Shown piece after piece: positions 16,419 through 24,265 of a stretch of 64,000 bases of DNA. This DNA is from Massilia agilis (GTDB taxonomy: Bacteria > Pseudomonadota > Gammaproteobacteria > Burkholderiales > Burkholderiaceae_D). The translations under genes were made by a program, and so were the position numbers. The notes under the pieces are model-generated. The model was not told the origin of the DNA and did no database searches. It saw nothing but the letters and a program-made list of their open reading frames with translations. Numbering within the stretch: position 1 is the stretch's first letter; every line of letters starts with the position of its first letter. The stretch spans positions 1 through 64,000 of the forward strand of contig NZ_JANUHB010000006.1 of the NCBI RefSeq assembly GCF_024756255.1, read 5' to 3'.

Positions 16419-17786
16419 ATGACGACCGCTCCCGAACTCCTTTTGCCCGCCGGCTCGCTGGCGAAGATGCACGCCGCCTTCGATTTTGGCGCCGACGCCG
16501 TGTACGCCGGCCAGCCGCGCTACAGCCTGCGCGTGCGCAACAACGATTTTTCGACCCATGCCGCCCTCAAGCAGGGCATCGACCAGGCCCACGCACGCGG
16601 CAAGAAGTTCTTTGTCGCCAGCAACATCTTCGCGCACAACGCCAAGCTGAAGACCTACCTGAAGGACATGGAGCCGGTGATCGAGATGAAGCCGGACGCG
16701 CTGATCATGGCCGACCCCGGCCTGATCATGATGGTGCGCGACAAGTGGCCGGAGGTGCAGGTCCACCTGTCGGTGCAGGCCAATGCGGTCAACTGGGCGG
16801 ACGTGAAGTTCTGGCACCGCCAGGGCCTGACCCGCGTGATCCTGTCGCGCGAGCTGTCGCTGGACGAGATCGAGGAGATCAAGCAGCGCTGCCCGGAAAT
16901 GGAGATCGAGGTGTTCGTGCACGGCGCGCTGTGCATCGCGTACTCGGGGCGCTGCCTGCTGTCGGGTTATTTCAATCACCGCGACGCCAACCAGGGCACC
17001 TGCACCAACTCCTGCCGCTGGGATTACAAGGTGCAGAATGCGGAGGAAGACGCGACCGGCGACATCGCCCGCATCGCACCGGAATCGATCAGCTTCAACT
17101 ACCGCCAGGCGCTGGAGCAGGCCGAGCAGCAATCGTTCTCGTCGCTGGGCGACATGCCGCGCCACCCGCTGGCCGACCGCGTGTACCTGATCGAGGAATC
17201 CGAGCGTCCCGGCGAGCTGATGCCGGTGATGGAAGACGAGCACGGCACCTACATCATGAACTCGAAGGACCTGCGCGCCGTGGAGCACGTGGAGCGGCTG
17301 GTGAAAATCGGCGTGGACTCGCTCAAGGTCGAGGGGCGCACCAAGTCGCTGTACTACGTGGCGCGCACGGCGCAGGTGTACCGGCGCGCGATCGACGACG
17401 CGGTGGCGGGACGGCCGTTCGACATCGACCTTCTGGGGCAACTGCAGGGGCTGGCGAACCGCGGCTATACCGACGGGTTCTACCAGCGCCACCACACCCA
17501 AGACCACCAGAACTACATGCGCGGCGCGTCGGAAGCGAACCGCAGCCAGTACGTGGGCGATGTGCAGGCGGTCGAGGGCGGCTGGGCCACGGTCGAGGTC
17601 AAGAACCGCTTCGCGGTGGGCGACCGGATCGAGGTGATTCACCCGTCCGGCAATGCCGAGGTCAAGCTGGAGCGCATGCTGGACCTGGAAGGCAAGCCGA
17701 TCGAGGTGGCGCCGGGCAGCGGGCACCTGGTGCGCATTCAGCTGGATGGCAAGTTCGACAAGGCCTTGCTGGCGCGCTTCCTGTAA
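16419..17786 (+). CDS. trhP: peptidase U32 family tRNA hydroxylation protein TrhP (YegQ)
   Basis: 455 residues, collinear with E. coli YegQ/TrhP. TrhP, with prephenate as a cosubstrate source, is needed for 5-hydroxyuridine formation at the wobble position of tRNAs on the way to cmo5U/mcmo5U. Visible signatures: ELLLPAGSLAKMHAAFDFG, GADAVYAGQPRYSLRVRNND, the VHGALCIAYSGRCLLSGYF signature with cysteines for an iron-sulfur cluster, and NQGTCTNSCRWDY. A TATAAT at 16382-16387 probably marks the promoter 31 bp upstream of the ATG. The related paralogue RlhA is longer (about 650 residues), so TrhP fits best on length. Confidence 0.93.
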   Translation: MTTAPELLLPAGSLAKMHAAFDFGADAVYAGQPRYSLRVRNNDFSTHAALKQGIDQAHARGKKFFVASNIFAHNAKLKTYLKDMEPVIEMKPDALIMADPGLIMMVRDKWPEVQVHLSVQANAVNWADVKFWHRQGLTRVILSRELSLDEIEEIKQRCPEMEIEVFVHGALCIAYSGRCLLSGYFNHRDANQGTCTNSCRWDYKVQNAEEDATGDIARIAPESISFNYRQALEQAEQQSFSSLGDMPRHPLADRVYLIEESERPGELMPVMEDEHGTYIMNSKDLRAVEHVERLVKIGVDSLKVEGRTKSLYYVARTAQVYRRAIDDAVAGRPFDIDLLGQLQGLANRGYTDGFYQRHHTQDHQNYMRGASEANRSQYVGDVQAVEGGWATVEVKNRFAVGDRIEVIHPSGNAEVKLERMLDLEGKPIEVAPGSGHLVRIQLDGKFDKALLARFL

Positions 17787-17801
17787 CCCGTACCCCCAGC
17801 A

Positions 17802-17906
17802 CGTCGTCGCGGCGAAGGCCGGGACCCATGCTGAGCTAACTGGCCTGGGGCGCGATATTTCGACCGATCACGCTGTCCATGGGTCCCGGCCTGCGCCGGG
17901 ACGACG
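17802..17906. repeat. Family A dispersed inverted repeat, copy 3
   Basis: CGTCGTCGCGGCGAAGGCCG then GGACCCATGCTGAG, and after about 40 bases CCATGGGTCCCGGC...GGGACGACG. It lies just after trhP and 75 bp before the Suv3-like helicase start. Confidence 0.88.
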
Positions 17907-17980
17907 TGCAAAAGTTGCGGGTCGTCGTCACCGTTCACGCCCGCACAGAACACCACCTCCCGCCGCGCTATAGTGAACCC

Positions 17981-19954
17981 ATGAACAACTCCCGCACCCA
18001 CGACGAGCCCGACACCACCAGCGGCGACGACGCCCTGCTCGAGCACGACCTCAAGCTGGGCGAGCGCGGCGTCGAGCTGGTCAAGATGGAAGGCCGCGTG
18101 TTCCTGCGCTTTCGCGGCGAGGCGCGTTACGAGGGCTTGCGCGTGCCCTACAAGCTGGTGCCCAGCCGGGGCGTGCTGGCCAAGCCAAGCAAGTGGCGCA
18201 AGCTCGACCTGTCCGCGCGCCGCGCACTGATCGAGGAGCGCGCCAGCGACCGAGACATCGAGGAACTGCGCCACCAGGCCGAGGAGTTCGTCGCCGACAT
18301 TGCCGACCGCGCCGACGACGTCGGCTGGGACCCGATGCTGTTCCTGCACGTGCTGAACGAGCTGGAAACCTCGGAGCCGGCCGAGTACGTGTTCGACCGC
18401 ATCTCGCAGCGTCTGGCGCACGCGGTCGAGCGCGAAGAGGAAGAGCGCCACGCGGCGCGCACCAAGGAAAGCATCAACCTGGCCGAATACCCGCAGACGT
18501 TTGAAGCGGCCAGCAAGATGCAGCGCCGCTTCATCGCCCTGCTGGGGCCGACCAACTCGGGCAAGACGCACCGCGCGATGGAAGCGCTGGCCAACGCCAA
18601 AAGCGGCGTCTACCTGGCCCCGCTGCGCCTGCTGGCGCTGGAAAACTACGAACGCCTGCTGGAGGCAAAGCCGCACGGCGAGGACCTGAAGGTGAGCCTC
18701 ATCACCGGAGAAGAGCGGCGCATCGCGGAAGGCGCGACGCACGTGGCGTCCACCGTCGAGATGCTCGACACCAAAACACCGGTGGAAGTGGCGGTGATCG
18801 ACGAGATCCAGATGCTCTCGGACCGCGACCGCGGCGCGGCCTGGACCGCCGCCGTGTGCGGGGCGCCGGCCCAGGTCGTGTACCTGGTCGGGGCGCCAGA
18901 GGCACGGCGCGCGGTGGAGGCGCTGGCGGCGCGGCTCGAATGCGAGCTCGAGGTGCACGTCCTCAAGCGCAAGGCCCCGCTGTCGATGGAGACGGGCGCG
19001 GTGCGCAAGCTGCGCAACCTGCGCCGCGGCGACGCCGTGATCGCGTTCTCGCGGCGCGAGGTGCTGATGTGGCGCGACATGATCACCGAGATGGGCCTGT
19101 CGGTGGCCACCGTGTACGGCAACCTGTCGCCGGAAGTGCGGCGTGCGCAGGCCGCGCGCTTTCGGGAGGGGCAGGCCGACGTGGTGGTGGGCACCGACGC
19201 GCTGGCGATGGGCCTGAACCTGCCGATCCAGCGCATCGTGATGACCACCGCGATCAAGTACAACGGCGTGGAGGAAGAGGAGATCTCGGCCGCGCTGGCG
19301 CGCCAGATCGCCGGCCGCGCCGGGCGTTTTGGCGTGCACGAGGAGGGCTTTGTCGCCGGCTATGACGACGACACGCACGAAATCATGCGCGCGCTGCTGC
19401 GCGAAAAGGTGCCGCCGGTACCGGCCAGCGGGTTTGCGGTGGCACCCTCGCTCGAGCAGCTGCACCGCATCTCGGCCGTGACTGGCGAAACCTCGCTGGT
19501 CAAGCTGCTCAAGCGCTTCGTCCACAACATCGACGTGCCGGACGGCTTCTTCTTCCCCAAGATCACCGAAGAGCAGAACGAGCGCGCCGAGTGGCTGGAC
19601 ACGCTGCCGCTGTCGGTGGCCGAAAAGTTCACGCTGTCGCTGGTGCCGGTGTCGACCAAGGTGCCGGTGCTGCAAAGCGCGTGGGAGCACTGGTCGCTGT
19701 CCCTGGCGAAGAAGAAGGCGTGCCCGCTGCAGCCTCATCCGGACTCGCTGCTGTGGCAGAACTTGCAAGAGGTGGAGGACACCTGCCGCATGTACTCGGC
19801 TTATGCGTGGCTGGGCTACCGGGTGCCGGAGTACTTCCCCAGCATCGCGCTGGCGCAGGAATTGGCGCGCGAAGCGTCCGAGCGCGTCGATTCGCTGCTG
19901 CAGCAGCAGAACGCGGCGGCGCGCAAGCGCCACGACAAGCGCCGCCGCTGGTGA
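17981..19954 (+). CDS. Suv3-family DExH RNA helicase
   Basis: 657 residues. The helicase core carries the Walker A GPTNSGKTHRAM (from residue 189), the motif II variant VIDEIQM (DEIQ at 274-277) and the motif VI QIAGRAGRF (442-450). GPTNSGKT together with DEIQ is typical of Suv3, the mitochondrial degradosome helicase, and its alphaproteobacterial and betaproteobacterial relatives. The N-terminal 180 residues form a charged helical domain and the C-terminal 190 a family-specific domain ending in a basic RKRHDKRRRW. Likely an ATP-dependent 3'-5' RNA helicase in RNA turnover. A TATAGT only six bases before the ATG suggests a near-leaderless transcript. No nuclease gene adjoins it. Confidence 0.88.
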   Translation: MNNSRTHDEPDTTSGDDALLEHDLKLGERGVELVKMEGRVFLRFRGEARYEGLRVPYKLVPSRGVLAKPSKWRKLDLSARRALIEERASDRDIEELRHQAEEFVADIADRADDVGWDPMLFLHVLNELETSEPAEYVFDRISQRLAHAVEREEEERHAARTKESINLAEYPQTFEAASKMQRRFIALLGPTNSGKTHRAMEALANAKSGVYLAPLRLLALENYERLLEAKPHGEDLKVSLITGEERRIAEGATHVASTVEMLDTKTPVEVAVIDEIQMLSDRDRGAAWTAAVCGAPAQVVYLVGAPEARRAVEALAARLECELEVHVLKRKAPLSMETGAVRKLRNLRRGDAVIAFSRREVLMWRDMITEMGLSVATVYGNLSPEVRRAQAARFREGQADVVVGTDALAMGLNLPIQRIVMTTAIKYNGVEEEEISAALARQIAGRAGRFGVHEEGFVAGYDDDTHEIMRALLREKVPPVPASGFAVAPSLEQLHRISAVTGETSLVKLLKRFVHNIDVPDGFFFPKITEEQNERAEWLDTLPLSVAEKFTLSLVPVSTKVPVLQSAWEHWSLSLAKKKACPLQPHPDSLLWQNLQEVEDTCRMYSAYAWLGYRVPEYFPSIALAQELAREASERVDSLLQQQNAAARKRHDKRRRW

Positions 19955-19955
19955 C

Positions 19956-20588
19956 TCAAGGCAGGCAGCGCGAGGCCACGCCGGCCGCGTTGCCCCCCAC
20001 CGCCGGAATGTCGTAGGGCGGGTAGCCGTTGCCCAGCAACACCGTGCGTTGGCCAAGGTAGCGCAGGCCCAGCTGGTCGCCGCCGTAGTCGTCCAGCCCG
20101 CGCGGCACGAACAGCGCGATGCGGTAGTTTAGCCCCTGGTAAAAGCCCGGCTGGAACACCTGCAGGCTTGGCCCCTGCTGCAGTTCGCCGGCGATCGCGC
20201 TGGCCAGCACCGGGGTGTCCTGGGTGCCGTTGAGCCAGGCAGAATCCTCGTAGCGCAGGCTGTAGGGGAACAGCGGTCCCCAGCTGTCGCCGCCGTAATC
20301 AATCCTGAAGTTGTTGACGTCATACACGAAGCTGGGCAGGCTGCGCCCGCGCGCGTCCAGGCTGCACAGCACAAAAATGGCCCAGAAGCCCTGGCGGTAG
20401 CGCGGCACCACAAAGCCGGCGGCGCGGGCTGGCGGCACGGGCGGGGCGCGGAAGCGTACCTCGTGCGCGTTGGCCACGTGCTGGTAATGGATGACGACCG
20501 CCTCGCCCGGCACCGGGCGCTCGGCGGAACAGGCGGCCAGGGCTGCGAGTACGGCCGCCGGGAAAAAGCTGCTGAAACGGTTGCACAT
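19956..20588 (-). CDS. lipoprotein of unknown function
   Basis: 210 residues, MCNRFSSFFPAAVLAALAAC with lipobox cysteine at position 20. The mature protein has an IHYQHVANAHEVRFRAP segment and many aromatic residues (GFWAIFVLCSLDARG, YGGDSWGPLFPYSLRYED), suggesting a beta-rich globular domain, but I recognise no family. The gene converges with the helicase gene, the two stop codons being one base apart. Upstream (minus direction) lies repeat B2, so a promoter would sit in or near the repeat. A GGAGG sequence precedes the ATG. Confidence 0.75.
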   Translation of the reverse strand: MCNRFSSFFPAAVLAALAACSAERPVPGEAVVIHYQHVANAHEVRFRAPPVPPARAAGFVVPRYRQGFWAIFVLCSLDARGRSLPSFVYDVNNFRIDYGGDSWGPLFPYSLRYEDSAWLNGTQDTPVLASAIAGELQQGPSLQVFQPGFYQGLNYRIALFVPRGLDDYGGDQLGLRYLGQRTVLLGNGYPPYDIPAVGGNAAGVASRCLP

Positions 20589-20612
20589 GACGCCTCCTCC
20601 GCGAGCACGGCA

Positions 20613-20706
20613 CGTAGGGTGGGCTCCTGAGCCCACGCGTTCTTACGTGGCTCATCACACCTGCACCGGCCGCGTATCACCGCGTGGGCTCGAGAGCCCA
20701 CCCTAC
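20613..20706. repeat. Family B dispersed inverted repeat, copy 2
   Basis: CGTAGGGTGGGCTCCTGAGC then CCACGCGTTC at the left, and CGCGTGGGCTCGAGAGCCCA then CCCTAC at the right, in mirror orientation around a 30-bp spacer. Located between two leftward genes (lipoprotein and TlpA-like). Confidence 0.88.
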
Positions 20707-20803
20707 CGCCATGCTCCGGCTGTCAAGGGATGCGTCAAGATTGGACGAACGAACCGGAGCCGGTTTGAGTTAGCTCAGGCGTGCTGTGGCGTGGACGCGA
20801 AGA

Positions 20804-21325
20804 TCAGCTGGAGGCGAGCGCCTTCTGCAGCAGCTGGTGCAGGCCGGTGAATTCCGGCTCGCCCACGTAGCGCTTGAGGATTTCGCCGTGCTTGCCGATC
20901 ACGAAGGTGGTCGGGGTCATGGCCACGTCGCCGAACTGCTTGGCCAGGTCGCCGCCAGAATCGAGCGCCACCTTGAACGGCAGCTGGCGCGTTTGCGCAT
21001 AGTTGAGCACGTAGTCGGGGCGGTCGTAGCTCATTGCCACCGCAACAAATTGCAGGCCCTGGCCCTTGAATTTGTTGTAGGTGTCGATCATGCCCGGCAT
21101 CTCCTTGATGCAGGTGGCGCACGAGGTGGCCCAGAAGTTCACCATGACCACCTTGCCGCGCAGGTCCTGGCTGCTGATCTTCTGCCCGTCGATGCTGATG
21201 AAGGTGACGTCCGGCGCCTTGACCTCGCGCGTGAGGGTCTGGTAGCCGATGCCGCCGATGACGAGCACGGCCGCGCCGATGGCGGCGTAGGGAATCCAGG
21301 AGCGTTTGGTGGCCGGAGCGTTCAT
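20804..21325 (-). CDS. TlpA-like membrane-anchored thioredoxin
   Basis: 173 residues. A single N-terminal transmembrane helix (about residues 12-30) anchors a thioredoxin-fold domain in the periplasm. The active site is CATC (Cys69, Cys72) in VNFWATSCATC, followed by the conserved cis-Pro region MTPTTFVIGKHGEI. Such proteins reduce disulfides during cytochrome c or cofactor assembly or act as peroxide-type oxidoreductases. It has its own -10 box inside the terminator loop just upstream. It follows dolP in the same direction, 79 bp away. Confidence 0.9.
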   Translation of the reverse strand: MNAPATKRSWIPYAAIGAAVLVIGGIGYQTLTREVKAPDVTFISIDGQKISSQDLRGKVVMVNFWATSCATCIKEMPGMIDTYNKFKGQGLQFVAVAMSYDRPDYVLNYAQTRQLPFKVALDSGGDLAKQFGDVAMTPTTFVIGKHGEILKRYVGEPEFTGLHQLLQKALASS

Positions 21326-21339
21326 GATGTGAGTGCAAA

Positions 21340-21377
21340 AAAATTGGGCAACGTGCCGATTATAGCCTCGTTGCCCA
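21340..21377 (-). terminator. terminator after dolP with a TATAAT box in its loop
   Basis: On the minus strand TGGGCAACG (21377-21369) pairs with CGTTGCCCA (21353-21345) and is followed by A and a run of seven T. The 15-base loop contains TATAAT (21364-21359), well placed as -10 for the TlpA-like gene starting at 21325. Inner bases AGGC/GGCA may extend the stem partly. Confidence 0.7.
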
Positions 21378-21404
21378 TTGGCGGCATTGATGCGGTTGCT
21401 TAAA

Positions 21405-22037
21405 TTACGAGGCAGCCTGGCCGTTCTGCGCCTGCATGGCCTTCAGGTCTTCTTCGCTGATGTATTCGAAGATCTTGACCACGCGTTGTACGCCGGACAC
21501 ACCCTGCGCCACCTCGGCCGCGATGTTGCCTTCGCGCGGGGTGACGATGCCCATCAGGTACACGTTGCCGCGTTCCGTCACGACCTTGAACGACACGGCC
21601 GAGACGGTCTTCTTGTCGACCAGGCTGGCCTTGACCTTGGTGGTGATCAGGGTGTCGTTCGAGCGCGAGGTGTAGCTCGACGCGCCGGCCACTTCCAGCT
21701 CGTTGGTCACGGACACGACGTTGTCGATGGCGCGCACTTCGCGCTCGGCGGCGGCCTTCATCGCCTCGTCCTTCACCTCGCCGGTGAGCAGCACCTTGCG
21801 GTTGTAGCTGGTCACGTTGACATGGCCGGCGTCGCCCACGATCTTGGCCACGCGCACTTCGCCCTTGACGGCAATGGCCTTGTCCTCGGTTTGCGCGCCC
21901 AGCGTGCGGCGGTCGGCGGTGGCCACCGCGCCCATCACGGCGCTGCCGACCATCATTTCGACGCAGCCGGACAGCGAGGCCGCCAGCGCGGCGCACAGCA
22001 CGGCTTTCGAGAGCACGTTCGACAGTCGGGTATTCAT
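21405..22037 (-). CDS. dolP: dual BON-domain outer membrane lipoprotein DolP (YraP)
   Basis: 210 residues. Signal and lipobox in MNTRLSNVLSKAVLCAALAA followed by SLSGC (Cys25). Two BON domains follow (about residues 45-115 and 125-195), with motifs HVNVTSYNRKVLLTGEV and RGNVYLMGIVTPREG. DolP supports outer membrane integrity and BAM activity and binds anionic lipid in E. coli. The ATG overlaps the diaA stop by four bases (ATGA), so the genes are translationally coupled. Gene order lpoA-yraN-diaA-dolP is the same as in E. coli, supporting the call. Confidence 0.93.
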   Translation of the reverse strand: MNTRLSNVLSKAVLCAALAASLSGCVEMMVGSAVMGAVATADRRTLGAQTEDKAIAVKGEVRVAKIVGDAGHVNVTSYNRKVLLTGEVKDEAMKAAAEREVRAIDNVVSVTNELEVAGASSYTSRSNDTLITTKVKASLVDKKTVSAVSFKVVTERGNVYLMGIVTPREGNIAAEVAQGVSGVQRVVKIFEYISEEDLKAMQAQNGQAAS

Positions 22038-22627
22038 TCCTCATCTCCTCCAAAAAGGGCGACATCGATGCCGTCGCAAATGCAGTGGATCGTGACCAGG
22101 TGGACCTCCTGGATGCGCGCCGTGCGGGTGTGCGGCACGTTGATGTGCACGTCGGCATCGGTCAGCATCTTGGCCAGCTGGCCGCCGTCCTTGCCGGTCA
22201 GCGCGACGATGCGCATTTCGCGCTCGAGCGCACTTTCCACCGCGGCCAGCACGTTGGCCGAATTGCCCGAAGTGGAAATAGCCAAGAGGATATCGCCGGC
22301 CTGGCCGAACGCCTGCACCTGTTTGGCGAACACATCCTTATAGCTGTAATCATTGCCGACCGCCGTCAGGATCGATGTGTCGGTGGTCAAAGCCAGTGCC
22401 GGCAGCGGGAAGCGCTCGCGCTCGAAACGGCCGACCAGCTCGGCGGCAAAGTGCTGGCAGTCGGCCGCCGAGCCGCCGTTGCCGCATGCGAGGATCTTGT
22501 TGCCGTTGGACAGGGCCGCGAACATCAGTTCGACCGCCTGCGAAATCGGTTGGGACAGGACCGCGGCCGACTTCAGTTTGAGGTCGGCGCTTTCCTGGAA
22601 ATGTGCAAGGATGCGTTGGGTATTCAT
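22034..22627 (-). CDS. diaA: SIS-domain DnaA initiator-associating protein DiaA / phosphoheptose isomerase-like
   Basis: 197 residues forming one SIS domain, with GNGGSAADCQHFAAELVGRF and LLAISTSGNSANVLAAVE phosphosugar-binding loops. By sequence alone it resembles both GmhA and DiaA. The position between yraN and dolP, exactly as in E. coli, and the length favour DiaA, which binds DnaA as a tetramer and promotes replication initiation. A catalytic GmhA role cannot be excluded. A TATAAT box sits only eight bases upstream of the ATG (22641-22636), implying a leaderless or very short-leader mRNA. Confidence 0.85.
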   Translation of the reverse strand: MNTQRILAHFQESADLKLKSAAVLSQPISQAVELMFAALSNGNKILACGNGGSAADCQHFAAELVGRFERERFPLPALALTTDTSILTAVGNDYSYKDVFAKQVQAFGQAGDILLAISTSGNSANVLAAVESALEREMRIVALTGKDGGQLAKMLTDADVHINVPHTRTARIQEVHLVTIHCICDGIDVALFGGDEE

Positions 22628-22635
22628 GGCCTGAG

Positions 22636-22641
22636 ATTATA
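22636..22641 (-). promoter_or_regulatory. -10 box (TATAAT) for diaA-dolP
   Basis: A perfect TATAAT on the minus strand, with TGCCTT 16 bases upstream as a weak -35. Transcription would start within one to three bases of the diaA ATG at 22627, giving an mRNA with almost no leader. Confidence 0.55.
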
Positions 22642-22684
22642 GTGCAGTGGAAAGGTGAAGGCAGGCAATGCCGGTAAAAATTGC

Positions 22685-23044
22685 TTACACTTCAATGGCG
22701 TTGCGCATCCAGTCGAGCTGGCCGGCGTCGATCGCGACCACGTCGAAACGGCAGGGCGGCGTGCGGGGAAAGCGCAACAGGTAGAGCTCGGCGGCGCGCA
22801 CCAGGCGGCGCACCTTGGCCGGGGTGATGCTGGCCGCCGCGCCGCCGTGGGCACGCGCGGCGCGCTGGCGCACCTCGACGAACACCAGGGTGGCGCCGTC
22901 GCGCATCACCAGGTCGATCTCGCCGGCCTTGCAGCGGAAGTTGGCCTCGACCAGTCGCAGGCCGTGGCGCTCCAGGTGCGCCTGCGCCACCTGTTCCCAG
23001 CGCTGGCCCTGCTCCTGTTTCTTTGACAAGCCCGGCAGGCGCAT
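22685..23044 (-). CDS. yraN: UPF0102 family protein YraN, nuclease-like
   Basis: 119 residues. The conserved GEIDLVMRDGATLVFVEVRQR motif is the restriction-endonuclease-like core (Glu, Asp, Glu-Val-Arg) of UPF0102, and EQVAQAHLERHGLRLVEANF precedes it as in E. coli YraN. Biological role not established. It follows the lpoA-like gene after three bases and precedes diaA after 57 bp. The AT-rich 57-bp gap holds the diaA promoter. Confidence 0.92.
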   Translation of the reverse strand: MRLPGLSKKQEQGQRWEQVAQAHLERHGLRLVEANFRCKAGEIDLVMRDGATLVFVEVRQRAARAHGGAAASITPAKVRRLVRAAELYLLRFPRTPPCRFDVVAIDAGQLDWMRNAIEV

Positions 23045-23047
23045 CCC

Positions 23048-24253
23048 TCAGGGCCCCGCGGCTTCGAACTTGCCGTCGCGGACCACCACGGCCGCTTCAA
23101 CGCGCCGGAACGCGGGGTTGCCGGACAGGCTGGCGGCCAGCTTGCCGGTCACGCCGTCGAGCTCGACGGGCGCGTTGGGTGCGCGCGCGATCGCCTGCGC
23201 GACCCGGTAGGCATCGATGCCCAGCGCGTACAGCCGGTCCATGTCGAGCGTGTGGCCGGACTCCAGCCAGCGCGGATAGACCATCACCGCCTGGTGCGCG
23301 GGCTCGACCTCCCACGGCAGGTCGAGCAGGCGCACGCCGTTCAGCTCGGCCATCGGCTCGCTCGTGTCGCGCCCCGGGTTGGCGGGCGAGGCGGCATAGC
23401 AGGCGACGGCGGTGCCGAGCACGGCGCGCACCTGGCGTAGCTGGCCGGCGTCGAGCGCGGCAAAGATGAGTTCCGGTGGGTCGATTTCCATCTGGGTGCG
23501 CACGAGGTCGATCGCGTCGCGGTCCACGTTGCCGTCAGTAGCGGGCAGTTCGGCCAGGTGGCTGTTCCTGCCCAGCTCGCTCCAGCGCCGCTCGAAGCCC
23601 TGCGCCATGCGCTGCTGCCAGGCCTGGTCGCCGGCCAGCACCAGCGCACGCCCTGCCGGGTGCTCGCGCGCGGCCCAGTCGGCCACCTGGCGGGCCTCGT
23701 CCTCGGTCGACAGGCCGATCACCAGCATGTTGGGCGGCAGCGCCACGCCGGGGTCGGGGTGGTTCAGGGCGATGGTGGGGCGCGCGAGCGTGCCGCTTGC
23801 GGCGAGCGCATTGACGGCGGGCCGCGCCAGGGGACCGGCCACGAGGTCGTGGCTGGCGGCGGCAAGGCGGTAGGCGCCCAGCACCTGCGCCACGTCGTCG
23901 CCGGTGCCGACCACGTCCACCTCGACCCCGGCGCGGTCGTGCTGCCAGGCCGCCAGGAAGCCGTCGCGAACGGCCGTGGCCGGCAGCGCAAGGGTTGGCG
24001 ACTGCAAGGGCACCAGCAGGGCGATGCGCAGCGGGCCGGCCACGGGCGCGGGCGGCGCAGGCGCTTCTTCCTGGGCGGCGCCGGGGCGCGCGAACGCGCT
24101 TGGCGGCGGCTGGACTGGCAGTTTTGCCAACGTGCTTGTGTTTGGCTCCGCGGGCGCGCACAATCGGCCCGGCGCGCCGCATGGCGCCGCGCAGCCGGCC
24201 AGCAGCGCCAGCGCGAGCGCGGCCAGCAGGCCTTCGAGACGAGTAATTTGCAT
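23048..24253 (-). CDS. lpoA: LpoA/LppC-like penicillin-binding protein activator, short form
   Basis: 401 residues. Lipobox LALALLAGC at the N-terminus (about Cys21), a proline-rich linker to about residue 70, then a periplasmic-binding-protein-like LppC domain starting PLRIALLVPLQSPTLALPA. In E. coli, LpoA (678 residues) activates the transpeptidase PBP1A from the outer membrane. This version lacks the N-terminal TPR half and keeps only the C-terminal domain, as expected for betaproteobacterial homologues. Its start is just 12 bp from the divergent rsmI start, so the two promoters must overlap the opposite coding regions. The stop lies three bases before yraN. Confidence 0.85.
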   Translation of the reverse strand: MQITRLEGLLAALALALLAGCAAPCGAPGRLCAPAEPNTSTLAKLPVQPPPSAFARPGAAQEEAPAPPAPVAGPLRIALLVPLQSPTLALPATAVRDGFLAAWQHDRAGVEVDVVGTGDDVAQVLGAYRLAAASHDLVAGPLARPAVNALAASGTLARPTIALNHPDPGVALPPNMLVIGLSTEDEARQVADWAAREHPAGRALVLAGDQAWQQRMAQGFERRWSELGRNSHLAELPATDGNVDRDAIDLVRTQMEIDPPELIFAALDAGQLRQVRAVLGTAVACYAASPANPGRDTSEPMAELNGVRLLDLPWEVEPAHQAVMVYPRWLESGHTLDMDRLYALGIDAYRVAQAIARAPNAPVELDGVTGKLAASLSGNPAFRRVEAAVVVRDGKFEAAGP

Positions 24254-24265
24254 CGCAACCCCGAC

